17,751 nt of DNA, from the NCBI GenBank assembly GCA_013911715.1, contig JACEST010000025.1, positions 1 through 17,751 on the forward strand, in the 5' to 3' direction. Below are positions 1 through 6,535 of the stretch, piece after piece. Each line of letters begins with the position of its first letter. Positions within the stretch are counted from its first letter, which is position 1. The notes beneath the pieces were generated by a model that was given only the letters and a program-made list of their open reading frames with translations, was not told the DNA's origin and did not search any database. The position numbers and the translations under genes are program-made. The DNA is from Sphingopyxis sp. (GTDB lineage: Bacteria > Pseudomonadota > Alphaproteobacteria > Sphingomonadales > Sphingomonadaceae).

Positions 1-348
1 GACGAATATCGCGCAGTGTGCGACATGACGGCGGAGTTTTACCTCCAGACGGTCGATGTCGTGTTCCAGCGCCATTTGCTGCCCAAGGGCGAGTTTAACT
101 ATCGCGGCAAGCTGGTCGATCCGGCGGCGATCACCGACACCGCGCTGCTGGCGGTCGAAGGCGAGCGCGACGATATTTCAGGGCTGGGCCAGACCAAAGC
201 GGCGCTGACGCTGGCCAAAAAACTGCCTGCGACAAAAAAGAAATATCATATGGCGCCGACCGTGGGCCATTATGGCATTTTCAACGGTCGCAAATGGCGC
301 GAGGAAATCGCGCCGGTGCTCGAAGATTGGATCCGCGCGCACGCGTGA
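1..348 (+). CDS. phaZ: Intracellular polyhydroxyalkanoate depolymerase, C-terminal part (5' truncated by window)
   Basis: Reading frame 1 is open from the first base and ends at the TGA at 346-348, giving 115 residues of a protein that begins outside the window. The segment DLTAEFYLQTVD-like (here CDMTAEFYLQTVD), the acidic stretch VEGERDDISG and the VGHYGIFNGRKWR end match the C-terminus of intracellular PHB/PHA depolymerases (alpha/beta hydrolases). In this family the Asp of the VEGERDDI region and the His of VGHYG would be the catalytic acid and base; the nucleophile Ser lies upstream, out of view. The enzyme would degrade the cell's own polyester granules to hydroxyacyl monomers. A thiolase and a MaoC-type hydratase lie downstream on the other strand, but they form a separate unit. 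A short TTTCATC/GATGAAA inverted repeat follows the stop (351-378) without a clear T-run. Family assignment is from memory of the C-terminal signature. Confidence 0.85.
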   Translation, partial: DEYRAVCDMTAEFYLQTVDVVFQRHLLPKGEFNYRGKLVDPAAITDTALLAVEGERDDISGLGQTKAALTLAKKLPATKKKYHMAPTVGHYGIFNGRKWREEIAPVLEDWIRAHA

Positions 349-435
349 TTTTTCATCCGGCGGTTCACTCTGATGAAACCTTCTTGCTTATAACGTAGTT
401 TCGTGACCATTGCAGCGCTGCGGGAGGATGGCTAT

Positions 436-687
436 ATGGAAATCGTGAAAAAGGCAGCTCGCAAATTTCGATCCAGTGCGTTCAGGCGCGGTGTGTACGA
501 GGGCTTTGCCTCGCACGTTGTATTTTTTGTGCCGAGTCAGTACCGCCATTCTGCTTTTGTTAACTCTTCAATAGGCCATGCGTGGCGTGGAGTCGGCAAT
601 GCGTTGCTAGTGGCTGAAGAGAGTTACGGGGGACACCTTGGCAAAATCGACCGACAACGTTCCGGCAAAAGCAACACAGGAGCTTGA
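436..687 (+). CDS. Small unknown protein (83 aa) upstream of and overlapping the DUF2335 gene
   Basis: I do not recognise the family. The ATG at 436 has a strong ribosome binding site (GGAGG at 423-427, 8 nt before the start), which is why I prefer it to the in-frame GTG at 403. The 83-residue product is basic at the N-terminus (VKKAARKFRSSAFRRG) and has a short hydrophobic patch (ASHVVFFVP, about residues 25-33). Its C-terminus is glycine- and lysine-rich, and no full membrane helix is obvious. The last 50 bases overlap the start of the next gene in another frame, which suggests translational coupling. A weak TATAAC (389-394) could be a -10 element, but no matching -35 is convincing. Base composition is less GC-rich than the flanking genes, so the pair may be acquired. 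That it is a real gene is an inference from the ribosome site and the arrangement. Confidence 0.55.
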   Translation: MEIVKKAARKFRSSAFRRGVYEGFASHVVFFVPSQYRHSAFVNSSIGHAWRGVGNALLVAEESYGGHLGKIDRQRSGKSNTGA

Positions 688-1132
688 TTCCCAAATCTCC
701 GACAAGATTGCGGAAGAAGTCAGCAAACGAATCGGGTCGATAGTTTCTGGACCACAAAAAGGCCAGATCATTGCTCAGATGGTGAGCTTGGTCCAAAGTG
801 AGCGCTTCTCGGGACCAATTGCTCATCCAAAACACCTTAGAGAGTATGAAGAGATTTGCCCCGGTTCTGCCGATCGAATCGTGTCGATGGCCGAGAACAA
901 CCTCCTGCATGGCCAACAGATGGAAAGAACTGCGCTAGAGGCGGACATCAAGGATATGCACGATGGGAGGAAGTTTGGCTTTCTTGCACTAAGCCTGTTG
1001 ATTATTTGCGCAATGTTTAGCGGGTATATCGGAAACACCCCGTTGGCCATAACGTTCATTGGAGCTGGAGCGCTTGGGGCGGTAGGTTCGATCATTCGCG
1101 GTCGCGGGAATGGCAATCCGGATAACACATAG
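638..1132 (+). CDS. DUF2335-family predicted membrane protein
   Basis: This 164-residue protein starts at a TTG (638) preceded by a G-rich ribosome site (GGGGG at about 628-632). The region from residue 51 (LVQSERFSGPIAHPKHL, then REYEEICPGSADRIVSMAE) is the signature I associate with DUF2335 proteins: a motif of the form 'FSGPxPxPexLxxYexixPGaadrIl'. It is followed by a charged, probably helical stretch (residues 88-111) and two C-terminal membrane segments (about 113-131 and 134-153) with a short cytoplasmic tail. DUF2335 has no established biochemical role; these proteins are scattered across bacteria and often sit in accessory regions. The N-terminal 110 residues would be cytoplasmic and anchored by the C-terminal hairpin. 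It overlaps the upstream small gene by 50 bases and converges with the VOC gene 20 bases downstream. Lower GC than the surroundings hints at horizontal acquisition. Confidence 0.8.
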   Translation: MAKSTDNVPAKATQELDSQISDKIAEEVSKRIGSIVSGPQKGQIIAQMVSLVQSERFSGPIAHPKHLREYEEICPGSADRIVSMAENNLLHGQQMERTALEADIKDMHDGRKFGFLALSLLIICAMFSGYIGNTPLAITFIGAGALGAVGSIIRGRGNGNPDNT

Positions 1133-1152
1133 ACGTTGGGCCGCAGCGTCTA

Positions 1153-1551
1153 CTAAAATCCTTGATTGCCTCGGCAGTAACTTACCACTTCCCATTCAAT
1201 CCCGTCATGATCGAAGAAGTAAAAGCTGCGGCTAGGTCCATAGTCGCTGTGGCTGAAGGGGGCGAGGTCGGCGCCAACCACGCGCGCTTCGGTGGCATCC
1301 AAATCGTCGACCTCGACGCCGACATGGTTGAGCGGGACGCCCTTTTCCCAATGCACATTGGCGTGTTGGCCATCGGGGCCGGTGTAGAGCGCGACATAAC
1401 TGCTATCGTCGCCAAGGTGGATCGTTGACCCGCCGAATTGCGAGGGCCCGCGCCAGCGGATGTGCCAGCCGAAGATGGCGGCGAGCAGCGCGGCGCTGCG
1501 GTCGGGGTTGCTGACGGTCAGGTTGACATGTTCGAGGCGGAGAGCGGGCAT
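1153..1551 (-). CDS. VOC-superfamily (glyoxalase/bleomycin-resistance fold) protein
   Basis: The 132-residue product has the paired beta-alpha-beta-beta-beta layout of the vicinal oxygen chelate superfamily: EHVNLTVSNPDRSAALLAAIFGW at the N-terminus and NHVGVEVDDLDATEARV followed by YFFDHDGIEWEVV at the C-terminus. Candidate metal ligands are His8, His76 and Glu119 or Glu121. The length is typical of single-domain members, which include glyoxalase I-like, dioxygenase-like and antibiotic-binding proteins; the substrate cannot be told from sequence. The gene is divergent from soxR with about 196 bases between the starts, and the intergenic DNA carries a SoxR-box-like sequence placed as a promoter for this gene (see the regulatory entry). 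A role in redox-cycling compound or electrophile defence under SoxR is therefore an inference from context. Confidence 0.85.
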   Translation of the reverse strand: MPALRLEHVNLTVSNPDRSAALLAAIFGWHIRWRGPSQFGGSTIHLGDDSSYVALYTGPDGQHANVHWEKGVPLNHVGVEVDDLDATEARVVGADLAPFSHSDYGPSRSFYFFDHDGIEWEVVSYCRGNQGF

Positions 1552-1593
1552 ATTTCGGTCCTTTGCTGGCTATGGTGCGAATCGCATTTGCCC

Positions 1594-1624
1594 TTGATGC
1601 AAGTTCAAGTTAGGTTTAGGTCAA
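1594..1624 (-). promoter_or_regulatory. SoxR-box-like promoter of the VOC gene
   Basis: Read on the minus strand, TTGACC (1624-1619) can serve as a -35 element. It is followed by a 19-base spacer containing AACTTGA (1611-1605), one intact half of the known SoxR site CCTCAAGTT/AACTTGAGG. The other half (CCTAAACC) is degenerate. A 19-base spacer is the hallmark of MerR/SoxR-controlled promoters. The would-be -10 (CATCAA, 1599-1594) is a poor match, so the call is tentative. It lies about 43-73 bases upstream of the VOC start and next to soxR. Confidence 0.4.
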
Positions 1625-1637
1625 GAATTTATTTTGT

Positions 1638-1726
1638 CCGCCCGCCCTGAGCTTGTCGAAGGGCCGTTCTTTCTTTTGCTATGGTCAAAGACAAGGACAG
1701 TCCTTCGACAGGCTCAGGACGAACGG
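1638..1726. repeat. Palindromic 'RPELVEG' repeat pair upstream of soxR
   Basis: Two inverted arms, 1638-1678 and 1686-1726, match at about 31 of 41 positions around a 7-base loop. The first arm carries the core CCCTGAGCTTGTCGAAGGG; the second carries its inverted variant CCTTCGACAGGCTCAGG. The same core recurs at 12767-12785 and 13200-13218, and a variant at 8035-8145. The element lies within the soxR leader, ending 21 bases before its start codon, and would fold into a long hairpin in the transcript. Confidence 0.85.
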
Positions 1727-1747
1727 GGTTGGGGGATAGGGAGGCCT

Positions 1748-2194
1748 ATGAAGCACCGCCGCGACCTGATTACTATTGGCGACCTCGCCGCGCGCACCGG
1801 CGTTGCGGTGTCGGCGATCCGTTTTTACGAGGCCAAGGGGCTGGTCGCGGCGCTGCGCACCAGCGGCAACCAGCGGCGCTTTTTGCGCGCCGACATTCGC
1901 CGCATATCGTTCATCCTGATCGCGCAGGGCATGGGGCTGAGCCTCGAGGAAATTGCCGCCGAGCTGGTGCGGCTGCCCGGCGAGCGCACCCCCAATGCCG
2001 CCGACTGGGCGCGGATCAGCAAATCATTGCGCGCGCGGATCGATGCGCGCATTGCCGCGCTGGAGCGCACGCGCGCCAACCTTGACGGCTGTATCGGGTG
2101 TGGCTGTTTGAGCCTGAAACGCTGTGCGCTGTATAACCCCGGTGACAAGGCTGCGCGCGAGGGTACGGGGCCGAGGTATGCGCCTGTGGGGTAA
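1748..2194 (+). CDS. soxR: Redox-sensing MerR-family transcriptional activator SoxR
   Basis: The 148-residue protein begins with a MerR winged helix (ITIGDLAARTGVAVSAIRFYE, residues 8-28, then NQRRFLRADIRRISFI), continues with the dimerisation helix (about 84-112), and ends with the [2Fe-2S] site CIGCGCLSLKRC. Its cysteines are 115, 118, 120 and 126, the CX2CXCX5C spacing that defines SoxR. One-electron oxidation of the cluster, or nitrosylation, switches the DNA-bound dimer to activate promoters with long 19-base spacers. In E. coli it activates soxS; in alphaproteobacteria SoxR usually controls a few efflux or enzyme genes directly. The ATG at 1748 is chosen because it begins the family's usual N-terminus and follows AGGGAGG; the frame stays open upstream into the palindromic repeat, which I regard as non-coding here. 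The divergent VOC gene carries a SoxR-box-like promoter and is the likely target. Confidence 0.95.
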   Translation: MKHRRDLITIGDLAARTGVAVSAIRFYEAKGLVAALRTSGNQRRFLRADIRRISFILIAQGMGLSLEEIAAELVRLPGERTPNAADWARISKSLRARIDARIAALERTRANLDGCIGCGCLSLKRCALYNPGDKAAREGTGPRYAPVG

Positions 2195-2215
2195 AATACT
2201 CATGCCTATAATAGC

Positions 2216-2295
2216 GTCACCCTGAACTTGTTTCAGGGTCCATGGCGCCAAGTTGCTGCATAGCGCCATGGATGCTGAAACAAGTTCAGCACGAC
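2216..2295. repeat. Palindromic intergenic repeat (CCCTGAACTTGTTTCAGGG type), possible bidirectional terminator
   Basis: Arms 2216-2248 and 2263-2295 are inverted copies matching at about 28 of 33 positions, separated by a 14-base loop. The left arm holds a smaller hairpin, CCCTGAA/TTCAGGG (2220-2238). The element fills the gap between convergent soxR and the thiolase gene, where it could end transcription from both sides. It is unrelated in core sequence to the repeat before soxR. Confidence 0.85.
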
Positions 2296-2321
2296 GATGT
2301 GGACAGTCCGTCGCGTAAGCC

Positions 2322-3503
2322 TCAAAAAATCTCAAACAATCCAGCCGCACCCTGGCCGCCGCCGATGCACATGGTCACGACGGCATATTTGACGCCGCGG
2401 CGCTTGCCTTCGATCAGCGCGTGGCCGGCGCAGCGCGCGCCGGTCATGCCGAACGGGTGACCGATCGAGATCGAGCCGCCGTTGACGTTGAGCAGCTCAC
2501 CCGGAATGCCTAGCCGGTCGCGGCAATAGATGACCTGCACCGCGAAGGCTTCGTTGAGTTCCCACAGACCGATGTCGTCAATTTTGAGGCCGGTGCGCTC
2601 GAGCAGCTTGGGGATGGCGAACACCGGGCCGATGCCCATTTCGTCGGGCTCGGTGCCCGCGACCGCCATGCCGACATAGCGGCCGAGCGGGGTCAGGCCG
2701 CGCTGTTCGGCGACCTTCGCCTCCATCACCACGCACGACGACGACCCGTCGCTCAGCTGGCTGGCGTTGCCTGCAGTGATGCAATGGCCTTCGCCCATCA
2801 CGGGTTTCAGGCTGGCGAGCCCTTCGAGCGTGGTGTCGGGACGGTTGCAATCATCTTTGGTCGCGGTGACTTCGTGGTAGGAGACTTCCTTCGTTTCCTT
2901 GTCCATTACCGCCATGGTCGCGGTGCAGGCGATGATTTCGTCGTCGAACTTGCCTGCGGCCTGCGCGGCGGCGGTGCGCTGCTGCGATTGCAGGCTATAT
3001 TCGTCCTGCGCCTCGCGGCTGATGTTATAGCGTTTGGCGACAACCTCTGCCGTGCCGATCATAGGCATATAAACGTGGGGATGCATTTCGAGCAGCTCGC
3101 GGTCGGGCTCGATGAACATCTTGCCGCTGCCGACGCCCTTTGAAATCGTCTCGACACCGCCCGCGACGACGATGTCCATATTGTCGATGATGACCTGCTT
3201 GGCGGCGGTCGCAATGGTCATCAGTCCCGACGAACATTGGCGGTCGATGGTCATGCCTGGCACGGTGACGGGCAGGCCAGCGCGCAGCGCGGCGAGGCGC
3301 GCGACGTTGGTCCCGGTCGAACCCTGCTGCACGGCGCAGCCCATGATGACATCGTCAACCTCGCCGCCCTCAAGTCCGGCACGTTCGACGGCGGCCTTGA
3401 TCGACCAGGCGCCGAGTGTGGCACCTGTTGTGTTGTTGAATGCGCCGCGCGCCGCCTTGACGAGCGGGGTGCGGGCGGTGGAAACGATAACGGCGTCACG
3501 CAT
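2322..3503 (-). CDS. Thiolase, acetyl-CoA C-acyltransferase (FadA/PhaA type)
   Basis: The 393-residue protein has full thiolase length and all catalytic landmarks. The acylated cysteine is Cys90 (DRQCSSGL), the general base is His349 (GHPFGMTGARC), and the second cysteine is Cys379 (CIGGGQGAAG). These positions are one residue from those of the Zoogloea PhaA thiolase. It either cleaves 3-ketoacyl-CoA to acyl-CoA plus acetyl-CoA in beta-oxidation, or condenses two acetyl-CoA toward acetoacetyl-CoA; sequence alone does not settle the direction. NEAFAVQVIY and the GLFEIF end resemble the FadA-like degradative branch. The start is the ATG at 3503, with GAGGAG 7 bases upstream; an in-frame TTG at 3518 lies before this site and is unlikely. 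A MaoC hydratase gene is encoded upstream on the same strand, separated by a palindromic repeat. Confidence 0.93.
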   Translation of the reverse strand: MRDAVIVSTARTPLVKAARGAFNNTTGATLGAWSIKAAVERAGLEGGEVDDVIMGCAVQQGSTGTNVARLAALRAGLPVTVPGMTIDRQCSSGLMTIATAAKQVIIDNMDIVVAGGVETISKGVGSGKMFIEPDRELLEMHPHVYMPMIGTAEVVAKRYNISREAQDEYSLQSQQRTAAAQAAGKFDDEIIACTATMAVMDKETKEVSYHEVTATKDDCNRPDTTLEGLASLKPVMGEGHCITAGNASQLSDGSSSCVVMEAKVAEQRGLTPLGRYVGMAVAGTEPDEMGIGPVFAIPKLLERTGLKIDDIGLWELNEAFAVQVIYCRDRLGIPGELLNVNGGSISIGHPFGMTGARCAGHALIEGKRRGVKYAVVTMCIGGGQGAAGLFEIF

Positions 3504-3520
3504 GGGGATTCTCCTCAATA

Positions 3521-3659
3521 TAGCCCCTACCCTTTAGGGGAGGGGTTGGGGTGGGGTCTGTCAGAGCAGTGCAAGGCCGCGTGGCCCCACCCCGCTGCGA
3601 CTAGGCGGCAAGCCGCCAAGTCTCACTGCCCCTCCCCTGAAGGGGAGGGGGGTAATAGG
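3521..3659. repeat. GC-rich palindromic repeat with G-quadruplex motif between thiolase and MaoC genes
   Basis: The element fills nearly all of the gap between the MaoC stop (3660) and the thiolase start. It contains a CCCCTA/TAGGGG hairpin (3524-3540), a perfect GGGGTGGGG (3548-3556) to CCCCACCCC (3585-3593) pairing, and a perfect 10-base inverted repeat CCCCTCCCCT/AGGGGAGGGG (3629-3650) with a 2-base loop. Four runs of four G at 3537-3556 with loops of 1, 2 and 1 bases make a textbook G-quadruplex motif on the plus strand. Confidence 0.85.
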
Positions 3660-4118
3660 TCAAACGAAAAACTGGCTGATCCATTCGCACATCAGGGCGG
3701 GTTTGTCTTCGCCTTCGATCTCCACTGTAACCTCTTGCACCTGCTGCCACTGGCCGGGGCGCTTTTCTTCGAGTTCGAGCAATTTGAAATGGGCGCGCAC
3801 GCGCTTGCCCGACCGGACGGGCGCGAGGAAGCGCAGCTTGTTGCTGCCGTAATTGACCCCCATCTTCACGCCCGCGACGCGCGGGTTGTCCGACTTTGCT
3901 GCGAGCAAGGGCATCAGCGACAGGGTCAGAAACCCGTGCGCGATGGTGCCGCCAAAGGGGGTCGCCTTGGCGCGTTCGGGATCGACATGGATAAACTGAT
4001 GATCGCCGGTGGCGTCGGCGAATTTGTTGATCATGTCCTGATCGACCTGCACCCATTCGGAAACACCAAGCGGCTGCCCGACACGCTCTGCCAATGCTTG
4101 CGGTGTGATGCCGGTCAT
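3660..4118 (-). CDS. MaoC-family dehydratase ((R)-specific enoyl-CoA hydratase-like)
   Basis: The 152-residue protein is a single hot-dog-fold domain. The hydratase-2 signature spans FADATGDHQFIHVDPERA and PFGGTIAHGFLTLSL; Asp39 and His44 have the same D-x4-H spacing as the catalytic pair Asp31/His36 of Aeromonas PhaJ. Members hydrate trans-2-enoyl-CoA to (R)-3-hydroxyacyl-CoA, which can feed polyester synthesis, or act in specialised catabolic routes; NodN-like proteins belong to the same group. Two ATG codons are adjacent (4121 and 4118). I chose 4118 because it lies 8 bases after GAGGG, against 5 for the other; the difference is one residue. The frame remains open to 4205, but those residues (rich in Arg, Gln and Ala) do not look like family sequence. 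It lies between the MscS gene, 99 bases upstream on the same strand, and the thiolase. Confidence 0.88.
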   Translation of the reverse strand: MTGITPQALAERVGQPLGVSEWVQVDQDMINKFADATGDHQFIHVDPERAKATPFGGTIAHGFLTLSLMPLLAAKSDNPRVAGVKMGVNYGSNKLRFLAPVRSGKRVRAHFKLLELEEKRPGQWQQVQEVTVEIEGEDKPALMCEWISQFFV

Positions 4119-4217
4119 CATCCATTCCCTCTGCTTGCGGGCCCTTTGCGGCGGGCGTATTGCGGCCTTTTGCTGCGCCATGCAAGCCATGCGCGTGGCC
4201 CGCACAGAGCCGTAGCG

Positions 4218-5384
4218 TCAGCGCGCCTTGCCCTTGTCCTGCGCCTCGAGCGAGGGATCGAAAAAGGGCAGAATCATCGTGCCGTCGGGGGCGGCAGTGA
4301 AGGTGGTCTGGGTGGGATAGGCGATTTCATAGCCCTCGGCCACCATCGCCTCAAACAGATCGATGCCCACCTGCGTGCGGCCACGCCCCACAACCTCCAG
4401 ATCTTCGCTCATCACATCGAACACCAGCTCGAAATCAAGGCTCGATGGACCAAAGGCCAGAAAGCCTGCGCGAATGAACTGATGGTCCGCAGCTGTCACG
4501 ATGCGCTCCATCAGCGCGGGCAGCGCGCGCAATTTGTCAGGCGGCGTTTGATAGATGACGCCAAAGTGAAAGTTGATTCGCCGCCGCTCGAGCCGCGCAA
4601 AATTGCCAATTTCCTTGCTGAGCAAATTGGTGTTCGAAATGATCAAAAGCTCGCCATTGATCGAGCGCAGTCGCGTGCTTTTCAGCCCGACGCGCTCGAC
4701 GGTGGCGATGGTCTGGTCGTAACGGATCGTCTCGCCATTGCTGAACGGCCGGTCGAAAATGATCGACAGCGCGGCAAACAGATCGGCGAAAATGCCTTGC
4801 GCCGCCAGGCCGATGGCAATGCCGCCGATGCCGAGGCCGGCGAGCAGCCCTGACACATTCACCCCGATGTTCGACAGGATGATGATTGCGGCGATGGTGA
4901 ACAGGGCGACGCTGATCAGCAAGCGCATGATCGGCAGCGCGTTGGTCAGCGTTTCGCTGCCGCCCTCGCTCGCGCGGCGCTGGACGACGCCGATCAAGAT
5001 GTCGCGCAGCCACGCGGCGCCCTGCAGCGCCAGCGTGATGGTCAGCAGCACGCTGATGAGACCGCGTACGGCGCTGGGCGGGCTGGTATAGGGGATGGCG
5101 ATGCACAGGCTGACGATGATCAGCGGCAGCGTTTTGGTGCGCGCGGCGGTGCGCAGGAACACATCGGTCAGCCTTGCCTCGGTCGGCGTACGCGCCCCGC
5201 GCCGCCGGGCCACCATGCGGAAACCGTAAAGCAACCCGAACAGCACCAGCGCGGCCAGCGCGGCGGCGGCAATATCGCCCCAATGATCATCGAACCAGCC
5301 AGCAATGGCTTGCCAGCTGGCGGCCATGCTGTCCCAAGCGGTGGTGGCCGGCGGGGGTGGGACTTTCGAAGCAGGGGAGGTCAT
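4218..5384 (-). CDS. MscS-family mechanosensitive ion channel
   Basis: The 388-residue protein has an N-terminal membrane helix (about 37-58), further helices at about 86-99, 106-124 and 152-171, and the conserved pore helix with its Gly/Ala-rich face (GLLAGLGIGGIAIGLAAQG, 179-197). This is followed by the beta-domain start FDRPFSNGETIRY (210-222) and the C-terminal cytoplasmic cage. The order and motifs are those of small-conductance mechanosensitive channels, which open under membrane tension during hypo-osmotic shock. It has about 100 more residues than E. coli MscS because of the extra N-terminal helices, which is common in YbdG- and YnaI-like forms. The ATG at 5384 has no clear ribosome site. 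It is the first gene of the minus-strand run leading to the MaoC and thiolase genes, but functional linkage is not implied. Confidence 0.92.
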   Translation of the reverse strand: MTSPASKVPPPPATTAWDSMAASWQAIAGWFDDHWGDIAAAALAALVLFGLLYGFRMVARRRGARTPTEARLTDVFLRTAARTKTLPLIIVSLCIAIPYTSPPSAVRGLISVLLTITLALQGAAWLRDILIGVVQRRASEGGSETLTNALPIMRLLISVALFTIAAIIILSNIGVNVSGLLAGLGIGGIAIGLAAQGIFADLFAALSIIFDRPFSNGETIRYDQTIATVERVGLKSTRLRSINGELLIISNTNLLSKEIGNFARLERRRINFHFGVIYQTPPDKLRALPALMERIVTAADHQFIRAGFLAFGPSSLDFELVFDVMSEDLEVVGRGRTQVGIDLFEAMVAEGYEIAYPTQTTFTAAPDGTMILPFFDPSLEAQDKGKAR

Positions 5385-5428
5385 GGATGGCGGCTTAGCC
5401 CAACCAAGCGCTCTTGCAAACGGCGCTC

Positions 5429-6535
5429 CTAGCCGCGCGCGCGGCGGGCGTGCAGTGCGGCCAGCAGGTCATCTCCGACGCGCTGGCACCAGCGCCGCCC
5501 CGGCAGCTCGATATGGCGGTGGAGCAGGTGCGCCGACAGCAAGGTCGCGGCGACAAAGGCGGCGATGGCGGGCGCGCTCACCGCCGCAGGATCGGTCACA
5601 AACAGCAGTTTGAACAGGATCCACAGGAAGAAATGGGTGAGGTAGAGCGCATAGCTGATCTGCCCCAGCCACTGCGCCGTGCGACCGCCGAGCAGCGGGC
5701 GCGGCGACAGCGATGCTTCGAGCGCGATGGTGACGATGGCAGCCATCAGCAGCGGCACCCCCGCGGGCTGCGACACGCCACTGACGATGAGTGCGGTGCC
5801 GAGTATGGCCAGCCCGGCAGCCGTCACGAGGACCAGCGCGCGGCAATCCCGATTTTCGCTCCACCATTGGCACAGCAGCACACCGATGCCGAATTCGGCA
5901 AGGCAGCGGACGAGGCCTGTCGCGGGAATGTCCGCGCCGATGCCGCTGCGCCCAGTCGCTGCGAACCATGTGCCGATCGCTGTGGCAATGGCGAGCGTAA
6001 GCAGCGGAAAACGCCGCGCCCCAGTGCCGAGGCGCGCCGCCGCCGTGCCGCCCAGCGCGAGCAGCAAATAGGCTGCCCACTCGGCCGAAATCGACCAGGC
6101 GGGGTCGTTCCACGCCAGCCGGTCGCTGAACCCCCAATTTTGCACGAGGAGCAGATGCGCGGGCAGATCGCCGAGCGGATATTGCGGCTCCAGCGGCCGG
6201 CCGCTCAGCACGAGCACGCCGGCAAAGGCGATCATCGCCAGCATGATGGCGAGGTGCAGCGGGAAAATCCGGGCAAAGCGGCGGACGATGAATGGCAGGG
6301 TCGCGGCGCGGCCTTGCTCACGGAACGCCGCGCCATAGGTCCACCACAGTATAAATCCCGACAGGACAAAGAACAGATCGACCGCCAGATAGCCATGACC
6401 GAGCAGCGCGATCATCCATTCGGGCGCGAAACTGCCCATGCTGGCGCGAATATGATAGAACAGCACCGCCAACGCCGCGATGCCGCGCAGGCCCGTCAGC
6501 GTCGGTAACTGGCGCGGCGCGGCGGCCGCGCTCAT
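5429..6535 (-). CDS. Acyltransferase family 3 membrane protein (O-acetyltransferase of polysaccharide)
   Basis: The 368-residue protein begins with the acyltransferase-3 signature LTGLRGIAALAVLFYHIR (residues 13-30; Arg17 and His28 correspond to the conserved Arg and His). A Phe-rich helix VDLFFVLSGFIL follows, then the RRFARIFP motif (85-92), about ten membrane spans in all, and ISYALYLTHFF near the C-terminus. Members such as OafB and NodX transfer acetyl or similar groups onto surface sugars. The start at 6535 is chosen because its ATG overlaps the upstream gene's stop as ATGA (6532-6535) and begins directly before the family domain. An open extension to 6730 is out-of-frame overlap with that gene. 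Coupled translation with the O-glycosylation ligase gene points to decoration of the polysaccharide made by this locus. Confidence 0.9.
   Translation of the reverse strand: MSAAAAPRQLPTLTGLRGIAALAVLFYHIRASMGSFAPEWMIALLGHGYLAVDLFFVLSGFILWWTYGAAFREQGRAATLPFIVRRFARIFPLHLAIMLAMIAFAGVLVLSGRPLEPQYPLGDLPAHLLLVQNWGFSDRLAWNDPAWSISAEWAAYLLLALGGTAAARLGTGARRFPLLTLAIATAIGTWFAATGRSGIGADIPATGLVRCLAEFGIGVLLCQWWSENRDCRALVLVTAAGLAILGTALIVSGVSQPAGVPLLMAAIVTIALEASLSPRPLLGGRTAQWLGQISYALYLTHFFLWILFKLLFVTDPAAVSAPAIAAFVAATLLSAHLLHRHIELPGRRWCQRVGDDLLAALHARRARG

Noticed and set aside
3237..4853. 538-residue plus-strand open frame
   Set aside because: It runs antisense to the thiolase, MaoC and MscS genes and through a palindromic repeat; its translation is low-complexity and its existence follows from GC-rich codon bias.
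5414..6508. 364-residue plus-strand open frame rich in Arg, Gln and Ala
   Set aside because: Antisense shadow of the acyltransferase gene; no family motifs.
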